Source: Zancudomyces culisetae (Eukaryota > Kickxellomycota > Harpellomycetes > Harpellales > Legeriomycetaceae). Taken from it: a DNA stretch of 14,187 nt. Position 1 is the first letter of the stretch, and each line of letters begins with the position of its first letter. The stretch is from positions 1-14,187 of the forward strand of contig LSSK01000680.1 of NCBI GenBank assembly GCA_001969505.1. The letters run 5' to 3'. A program made the position numbers and the translations under genes. The notes beneath the pieces were generated by a model that saw only the letters and a program-made list of their open reading frames with translations, was not told the DNA's origin and did not search any database. Of the stretch, positions 8,597-14,187 are shown in pieces.

Positions 8597-10510
8597 TTTC
8601 ACAACGACTCTGTCGGATGTGTATCTATATATCGCTTTCTAGCGTGCTGTAAAAAGAAAAGTATGTTATACTCTGGTGCCTAATAATTATTACACCCTCT
8701 GTGTTCACCTATCTTGGATATTGCTCTAATCTTTTGTAGCACGTCTTTAGCGCTGGCTGTTGCTTGAAATGTAGTAAACTTTACACCCTACAGTTTACTT
8801 TTTACTCTTGCCACACGATACAGTTGTACTAATGCCTTTTATTGCTGCTCTTTTCTCTAAAGCAAAAATATATATATATAAGCCTACAACAAAAATAAAC
8901 ACAACCGCTCGCAATTATCTGTTAGTCCAAACTTTTTTTTTTAATCCTAGTTCAAGCAACATTATTTAATGTTTAATTTTTTTTCGGCCAGCCTTGTGTA
9001 TTGCTGTTGTAATTAGCTAATTTCCATTTAATTGGCAGTCCAAGTTTACTTTCCTGTTTTGGATAGCGGATTATCGCATTTTGAGCAAACTCAAAAAAAC
9101 AAAAACAAAAACAAAAAATGTAAATACATCAAAAACCATCTATACCACAAGCAATTTTTATTGCATTTTACGTGTCTTTTTTTTTTACTAGTCTGCAATT
9201 AAGTTTATATCAGTAATTTGAATTTCAAATTCGACGACATATTTGTTATGAATAGTTCTTTCCCTTTGTAGCATAATGGCTGAAATATATGCTTTCATAT
9301 GTTAGTGCTGCTTTTGCCTCACCATTCTTTTTATTAGTTTGAAAAATGGACTGGAAAAAATGCCCGTTATATTCTCCCATACCATAACAATCATGACCTT
9401 GCATTCACAAATACATCTCAAACCCACCTCCCAACAAACATACCAAAATTCTGTTAGAGTGACTTTGTTTTGCTTATTATCCTTGTTTTGCTACTTTGTA
9501 GTTGATCACTGACTACAGATTGGGTTCAATAAGGTTTTTCTTTTCAGTGGTGTACATAATTATAGGCTTTTTATGTGGTTGTATCCCCCTTTTATTTTTA
9601 AAATGCTTTCAACTGTTTTTTTTTTGGTCACCAATTTTCAAAAACTTTAATTTTTTTCACTTAATATACCATGATTACAAGATGTTTTACGAATTCTAAA
9701 AGACTATAATTATAATTCACCCTGTACAACGTGATTTAAAATGCATTTGTAAAACGGAACACGAAAGTTGATAGCTTCAATCCCTGATACTGCCCTCTCC
9801 CCACCCCTCTGTGGTCGTGATTAAAGCCAACTTTACGCGTCATATTCAAATAGCACTTTTATTTTTTTCTATTTACCTCCTCCAACTCGGCCACTTAAAG
9901 TTTAAGCAGGAAAAAAAATTTTTGGACTGGGAATACAAATCCCAATACGATCGCATTCGTCCAGGGTATTATAAACCTGGCAAAGTTAACCTACACCCGC
10001 TGCATCTGCCTTAGTGTTGCTAAAACAAGACCTGCGCCCCAGAAAAACAAAAAATGATTGCTCCGCTGGCTTACATATTACCGTCTTGATATTTCAAGTA
10101 ACCGAACGTGTTTCAATCAAACAATCATAATTATATCTGATCAGCGTTTCTGACTCATTCGTATCCTCCCCCCCCAATAAACTAAAAAGGAGAGGAGGAA
10201 ACAGATGTATTCTTAGTACTTTCTAGCGCAAATAATTGGGGATTAAAATGATTGTGCGTAGGGTACATGAATAAAAAGTATAATATATAATTTACCATCT
10301 TAGACTTGTGTATTTTTTTTGGTACAAGTATTTCGAATGCGGTAGCAAAACAGATTAAAAAAATGCATCACTTACCACATTATTACCATCCTGTAAAAGG
10401 CCAACAGGCTGAATTTGTACACATAAACCTTTTAAAAAGTTTCCTTTTAGTACATGTACACACTGGCTAGCTTTGCATCACAAATAAATGTAAAGATAGC
10501 TTTTATTCCA
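8597..10510. other. Long AT-rich intergenic region without a recognisable gene
   Basis: About 1.9 kb upstream of the kinase start. The first few hundred bases should hold the kinase promoter and 5' UTR; on the minus strand a pyrimidine tract ending in TTTTTACAG lies about 50 nt before the ATG and could be a 5'-UTR splice acceptor. An alternating TA tract sits at about 8868-8880, and A-rich CAAAAA repeats at about 9090-9118. Open frames are short, lack ATG starts or are Phe/Ile-rich as expected by chance. I see no tRNA, snRNA or rRNA signature. One candidate exon is listed separately. Confidence 0.6.
9775..10014 (+). other. Possible terminal exon or small membrane-protein frame, no ATG
   Basis: After an in-frame TAG at 9772-9774 the plus strand is open for 79 codons. 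The translation has a hydrophobic stretch (HIQIALLFFSIYLLQLGHL) followed by a basic/aromatic tail (DWEYKSQYDRIRPGYYKPG) that looks more protein-like than the surrounding frames. There is no ATG in the frame, so a real gene would need an upstream exon; the TAG preceding the frame is in the form of this region's splice acceptors (GATAG). I could not find a convincing upstream exon and do not recognise the family. It may be chance. Confidence 0.2.
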
Positions 10511-10621
10511 CCAACACAGTTGCAAATCAGTTTTAGGGGCTAAGGGTATCACGAATGTTCAGTGAAATAGAATGTTCGAACAGGCGGTGTCGACAAGCTA
10601 CATACTGTTTAATGTACCTAG

Positions 10622-10668
10622 TGCAGTAGAATGACCCAGTAAACCCTGATTGGTGGAATCCTACTGCA
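10622..10668. repeat. 8-bp inverted repeat (hairpin) near the repeat island
   Basis: TGCAGTAG at 10622-10629 pairs perfectly with CTACTGCA at 10661-10668, leaving a 31-nt loop. It lies about 40 bp before the stronger inverted repeat at 10711-10744. The local base composition is less AT-rich than the flanks. Confidence 0.6.
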
Positions 10669-10710
10669 ATCTGATAGGACGAGATTAGGTCAAAGACAAG
10701 ATAAACAGAA

Positions 10711-10744
10711 TACAAAGACTACGAGTAATGATGTAGTCTTTGTA
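10711..10744. repeat. Perfect 12-bp inverted repeat with 10-nt loop
   Basis: TACAAAGACTAC at 10711-10722 is the exact reverse complement of GTAGTCTTTGTA at 10733-10744. The right arm overlaps the first copy of the 62/63-bp tandem repeat, whose own CTTTGTACAAAG palindrome competes for the same bases. The function is unknown; it could be a remnant of a mobile element or a cruciform-prone site. Confidence 0.85.
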
Positions 10745-10881
10745 CAAAGGCACAGATGAAATAGGATCAGTAAACAGGGAACATCGATAAGGGAGAGGTC
10801 TTTGTACAAAGGCACAGATGAAAATAGGATCCATAAACAGGGAACATCGATAAGGAAGAGGTCTTTATACAAAGAGCACCG
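10736..10881. repeat. Tandem repeat, about 62 bp unit, 2.3 copies
   Basis: Copy 1 is 10736-10797 (62 bp) and copy 2 is 10798-10860 (63 bp), differing by about four positions including one indel. A partial, more diverged third copy starts at 10861. Each full copy starts with the palindrome CTTTGTACAAAG (10738-10749 and 10800-10811); the third has CTTTATACAAAG at 10863-10874. No open frame with protein-like character spans the copies. Confidence 0.92.
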
Positions 10882-10914
10882 ACAGTCAGAATGGACTGAG
10901 ACAGGAGCATATAG

Positions 10915-10915
<1 letters not shown>

Positions 10916-10948
<33 letters not shown>
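10916..10948. repeat. (TTA)11 microsatellite
   Basis: Eleven uninterrupted TTA units follow the tandem repeat after about 35 bp of unique sequence. It is non-coding and expected to vary in length. Confidence 0.95.
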
Positions 10949-10949
<1 letters not shown>

Positions 10950-10991
10950 ATTGACGATATTTACACTACAGATAAGTCCTGCTGAAAAAGA

Positions 10992-10999
10992 TATAAAAG
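10992..10999 (+). promoter_or_regulatory. TATA-box-like TATAAAAG
   Basis: TATAAAAG lies directly downstream of the repeat cluster and about 480 bp upstream of the SUMO-like gene. That distance is long for this gene's own TATA box unless it has a long or spliced 5' UTR, so the site could instead belong to a non-coding transcript or an element remnant. Confidence 0.3.
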
Positions 11000-11480
11000 G
11001 AGTAACAGAGAACTGTTGGAACGGGAAGAGAGGAGTTCAACGGAAACAAACCTAGTTTATAATTAGCTTTAGTTTCTCTTGTTTTCACAATAGGACATTA
11101 TATTTTATAATTATAATCAACCCCCGTGGTAATAAAAATACCTTTTTTTTACTACACTAGTATGTAGATATATTCGTAAAAATAGGGTACATGTATTGAA
11201 GATACAGTACCATCAAGCAGTCATGAACTGTTACTGTTGCGAACAAGCCAACAGCCATGTTGGTTTTTTTGGCTTAGAAATGGAATTTAATAAACATCAT
11301 CTGATATTTTCCCCTCTTTTTTTTTTGATCATTATCACCAATCAATACCAATCCTTTAAAATTCCAAGTCTTTCGCTTTAAATACGATTTTCACAAATAT
11401 AATATATGTTAGTTTAATCAAAAAATCACAAATTACAAACATCGTTCGAAAATAAAGAAAGATACCTGTTTTACGAATAG
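11000..11480 (+). promoter_or_regulatory. Upstream region of the SUMO-like domain gene
   Basis: AT-rich, with no supported gene. It contains a small hairpin at 11248-11263 (CCAACA, 4-nt loop, TGTTGG) followed by T7, and a T-tract ending in GATC at about 11319-11329. The reverse complement of the 12-mer GATTTTTTGATT, also found upstream of BMT5, is at 11416-11427. The short frame at 11196-11381 has no recognisable features. The core promoter is presumably within the last 150 bp but no box is clear. Confidence 0.4.
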
Positions 11481-13681
11481 ATGGAGAGAACTAAAAAAAG
11501 AATCAGATTATACAGCGATGCTGAGGATAGTGACAATGATTCTTGTAAGAAATTTGCGAAGCATCAAGATACGGGCCCGCATCATCTAGAAGCAAACGAA
11601 TTTGATACAGACAATAGCAGAACTATAAGTAGCGGGGAAAATAAAGAAACTCGAGGAATAAAAGGACTGGAAAATATTCCTAGTCTTGGATCGAGCGAAA
11701 AAAATGAAACCTTTTCAAACGAAATCCCAGAGATCACCAATATAGTAAAACCAAGGCGACTATCACATAGTCCGCAAAAAAAAGAACACGGAATTTCCAA
11801 GGATATTGTTTATAACTCAGAATCAGAAATAGATGAGGACGATTTTTTTGATAGAAAGGTAACTAAAAATGCTGAGGATTTCATAAATATATACCTGCAA
11901 GAGAATTCAAAGGAAATTGATGCTCAACACAAATTCAGTAACTACAAAGCTCTAGAAAGCGAGCCATCAGATGAATCCAATACAGTTCAGGAGCCAGAGA
12001 AACCGAAAAAGAGAAACTTGTAGGTTTTGCTTTTTTAGTAGTGCTATTACAAAAACTAGTACTCATACTTACTTTACTCTCATGCATATAACCAGATATA
12101 AATGCAGCTAAACATGTATAAATACTCATATAAATATAGGTATAATACTCATGACGTATACTCGGATAGCAGCTTACCACCTTTTGATGATGAGCTGCTG
12201 ATCCTGAGAGCTAAAAACCTCGATTCCAAAAATACTGACCAAGGCTCGGATGGCAAAGACGACAACTCCAATTTATCATATGAATATATTGGTAGTTCAG
12301 ACAGCGAAGTTGAAAGCAGTGAACTCCGCAAAAATCTCAGATCTAGCGGTCGAAAACCCACACAGGCTCAGAACTCTACTCGAAAAGTGTAAGTCTCGAC
12401 CTTTTGAGTATCGTTTTTTTATATTACAAAAGAATTTCAGTTCATAACTTGTTAAAGAGATGGATGGTGGCTTTAACTTAGATTTAACTTTTACATCATA
12501 CATAGTCCAAAAACAACAAAGAAACCAAGAGAGAAATCTGCAAAAAGTAAAGTCATCAACATTGATACCGAGTATAACTCAGATCCCTATGATCAGGGCC
12601 TTGATCCAGCACTTAAAGAAATTCTCGAATCGAAAAAAACACAAAACTCTTCACAAGCCATCATTGATATTGAAAACTACTCACAACCAGACAAGCGCGA
12701 TGAGGATGAGCCCATAACTGACCTGTCTATGTTTGTCCAACTTTGCCTGAAAGTCGATGAGAAGTTTATATCTACTGAATTGGAACCCATGAAAGGCTTC
12801 TTTTGGAATGGGTCCAAATGTACCACCAAAGGCCATATTGAAAAGGCTGTTAAATCACCTATAAACGCCGTTTTTAGAAACGATGAAAGGTTTTCTCGTA
12901 TCCTTTTGCTACTGTCGGCTGCACAAAATATTCCTTCTGATACAAACTCGATGGTTTTGGTATACAATGGAACAAAGATATATCATACAGTAACACCTAA
13001 AGCAATCTCCAATGAGCCACATATTTCTCTTGGTAAGTACAGACTTTTTTGGTTGTCATAGCACTCTTTTATTGAGTAATAGATGGTATCACAAAAACAA
13101 CTCTGAAAAATCTGAACACAATTTTGAATTTTTTCACTTAAGCACACTACTAAAACTATCTGGTCATTAATTGTAAATTCCGCCTATAGATATATACCCG
13201 CAAACCGTATACAATCGATTTATCGAGTCGCATAACATTGAGGCTGAGAATATTCAGATAGCGCTAACCTCTACTGAAAGTTTCTGCGAAATAAACAGTC
13301 AAACATTGCTTCAAGAGCCCACCCCAGCTCATGTAGAATCGATAAAGATCAAAATTAGGAATAAGGAAGGAAATGACCAATTTCTCAGTGTCAAAAGCGT
13401 AAGTCTCGGCCTGATATTTTTTTTCATATCAATATCCTGTCCCTAATCACATAAACTTAATTTGTTTTGTTTTGTATATCTATCTCTACCTCTAAAACAC
13501 ACTAAACTATGGAGAATAGACTATTCCTATCTCTGCTATAATCGAAGCGTACAAAAAGCTTTGTGGGTTAGGTGTTGATACTACTGTTCGGCTTAATTTT
13601 GATGACGAATATCTAGATGGAAAAGCGACATTATTAGACTCTGGTATTGAAGATGATGATATGTTACTGGCCTTTTACTGA
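11481..13681 (+). CDS. Rad60/Esc2/NIP45-family protein with SUMO-like domains
   Basis: Reconstructed as five exons: 11481-12019, 12140-12388, 12506-13032, 13190-13398 and 13520-13681 (1,686 nt, 561 residues). Donors are GTAGGT, then GTAAGT three times; acceptors are all TAG, and frame is kept across each join. The C-terminus (about residues 489-561) fits a SUMO-like domain: a beta strand SIKIKIRNKEG, the helix IIEAYKKLCGLG, VRLNFDDEYLDGKATLLDSG and the closing EDDDMLLAFY. A more diverged SUMO-like domain spans about 333-440. The N-terminal half is acidic, Ser-rich and probably disordered, with possible SUMO-interacting patches (DIVYNSESEIDED, VINIDTE, AIIDIE). In yeasts, Esc2 and Rad60 bind the SUMO conjugation machinery and act in recombination-intermediate processing, Smc5/6-linked repair and silencing. 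Exons 3 to 5 are well supported; exon 2 is supported by frame and splice sites only. The two family members cannot be told apart here. Confidence 0.82.
12020..12139 (+). other. Intron 1 of the SUMO-like domain gene
   Basis: A 120-nt phase-2 intron with donor GTAGGT and acceptor ATATAG; the joined codon is TT|G (Leu). The donor itself supplies an in-frame TAG if splicing fails, giving a 180-residue acidic N-terminal fragment. GCTAAAC about 25 nt before the acceptor is a possible branch site. The non-standard donor makes this the least certain of the four introns. Confidence 0.65.
12389..12505 (+). other. Intron 2 of the SUMO-like domain gene
   Basis: A 117-nt phase-2 intron with donor GTAAGT and acceptor CATAG. 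A nearer TTTCAG at 12435-12440 is not used, because it would enter the wrong frame and an in-frame TAA lies at 12474-12476. The joined codon is GT|T (Val). Confidence 0.78.
13033..13189 (+). other. Intron 3 of the SUMO-like domain gene
   Basis: A 157-nt phase-1 intron with donor GTAAGT and acceptor CTATAG; the joined codon is G|AT (Asp). ACTACTAAAAC about 40 nt before the acceptor is the likely branch region. It is the longest of the inferred introns. Confidence 0.82.
13399..13519 (+). other. Intron 4 of the SUMO-like domain gene
   Basis: A 121-nt phase-0 intron with donor GTAAGT and acceptor GAATAG, placed inside the C-terminal SUMO-like domain. CACTAAAC about 20 nt before the acceptor is a good branch candidate. 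Its 5' end closely matches that of intron 2. Confidence 0.85.
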
Positions 13682-13940
13682 CATCGTTTTGGCCTACTAA
13701 GCTCGGGATCTCTTTCCTCTGTCAACACTGTATTTTAAAAACTCGCTTGCTCGCTTATATTTTTGATTTTATTTTCTTTCCCTTCTTTTTGACTTTTATT
13801 TAGGCTATTATTTTTTTAGGGAGTAAGTTTTATACCTGTCAATAATCGCGTTTCAAGTGATAATTAGTTTAGGTGATTTCTGTGAATTAGTGAATGAAAA
13901 CTGCAAATACTTGAACAAAATGCCTTTTCGGAGAAGGTGG

Positions 13941-13961
13941 TTAGGAATTAGGAATTAGGAA
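13941..13961. repeat. Three tandem copies of TTAGGAA
   Basis: Three perfect heptamers lie in the 3' end shared by two convergent genes. They overlap the stop codon and last codon of the minus-strand methyltransferase: the TAA stop at 13955-13957 comes from within the repeat. The array is too short to be a telomeric tract. Confidence 0.9.
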
Positions 13962-14187
13962 TTTCTACAAAGTATTATTACTTGGGGCCACTGAAATCTG
14001 AATGTAGAGTTAATATCGGCTACACCTGCGACACACATCAACTTTTTAACAAAATCCTCTGCCAACTCCTTCTCTTCAGGATGTGACGTTTGGTACTTTG
14101 CGATGGCGGACCACGAATTGATGTGCTCTATCCACGATTTCCAGGTGAATTGGTGATCAATAACAAGTGGCAAGTCGAGAGTTTCAC
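13955..14187 (-). CDS. SAM-dependent methyltransferase, C-terminal part (Tmt1/Crg1-like)
   Basis: The frame is open from the right edge of the window to a TAA at 13955 and holds the last 77 or so residues of a larger protein; the start and the SAM-binding domain lie outside. The visible sequence has the family's C-terminal pattern: FTWKSWIEHINSWSAIAKYQ (helix with the W-S motif), a charged HPEEKELAEDFVKKL helix, and a closing strand FQWPQVIILCR. This resembles the C-terminal cap of class-I methyltransferases related to yeast trans-aconitate methyltransferase Tmt1 and Crg1. The substrate is unknown. The gene is convergent with the SUMO-like gene, with 273 bp between stop codons. The call rests on pattern recognition of one short region. 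Confidence 0.55.
   Translation of the reverse strand, partial: ETLDLPLVIDHQFTWKSWIEHINSWSAIAKYQTSHPEEKELAEDFVKKLMCVAGVADINSTFRFQWPQVIILCRNS

Noticed and set aside
9502-9699. Plus-strand Phe/Ile-rich 65-codon frame
   Set aside because: It starts with TTG and its composition is what AT-rich non-coding DNA gives by chance.
10573-10580. GTTCGAAC as a tRNA B-box
   Set aside because: The flanks do not form a T-arm or acceptor stem, and no A-box or anticodon arm lies at the right distance upstream.
10533-10872. Minus-strand frames across the tandem repeat
   Set aside because: Repeated peptide segments only reflect the 62-bp DNA repeat; the copies differ by an indel that breaks frame, and no homology is recognised.
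10511-11019. Solo LTR or terminal-inverted-repeat element bounded by CCAACA and TGTTGG
   Set aside because: The short inverted termini (CCAACACAGTT and AACTGTTGG) match only with an indel, no target-site duplication is visible, and no second LTR copy or coding remnant was found.
13941-13961. TTAGGAA copies as an interstitial telomere
   Set aside because: Only three copies of a heptamer, differing from the TTAGGG-type fungal repeat, within a gene end.

Overview
The window is nuclear DNA of a fungus, AT-rich and fairly compact. I base this on the gene set: the yeast-type rRNA methyltransferase Bmt5, the pre-40S nuclease Nob1, a mitochondrial PPR protein, a germinal-centre-kinase III (GCKIII) kinase with a fungal-style tail, an Esc2/Rad60-type SUMO-like protein and a Tmt1-like methyltransferase. 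I cannot place it below fungus with confidence. CTG codons fall at strongly conserved leucines (the NILLT segment of the kinase catalytic loop and the TLLK segment after the NOB1 zinc ribbon), so the code is standard and not a CUG-Ser/Ala yeast code.

Layout. 154-930 (+) is an intronless BMT5. It converges with 1004-3820 (-), an intronless 938-residue mitochondrial PPR protein. A divergent promoter of about 480 bp separates that gene from NOB1, 4302-5963 (+). NOB1 runs tail to tail into a multi-exon GCKIII kinase, 8596-5943 (-), and the two coding regions overlap by 21 bp. The kinase has eight exons, including a first exon that is only the ATG and two microexons of 31 and 33 bp; I reconstructed it from reading frame and kinase motifs. 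From 8597 to 11480 there is about 2.9 kb without a convincing gene. It holds a patch of tandem, inverted and trinucleotide repeats at 10.6-10.95 kb and one ATG-less open frame with a possible membrane segment. 11481-13681 (+) is a five-exon gene for a protein with two C-terminal SUMO-like domains. It converges on the 3' end of a methyltransferase gene (-) that runs off the right edge.

Functional themes. BMT5 and NOB1 both act in ribosome biogenesis (large and small subunit), with a mitochondrial PPR gene between them. The kinase belongs to the family controlling septation, polarity and sporulation, and carries a WDF motif that may dock a Mo25/Hym1-type scaffold. The SUMO-like protein is expected to act in DNA repair, recombination or silencing. 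These genes do not form one pathway; the order looks like ordinary chromosomal housekeeping sequence. I found no clear novel system. The main points of interest are the gene-poor repeat island, the exon structure and uniform TAG acceptors of the introns, and the coding overlap of NOB1 and the kinase.
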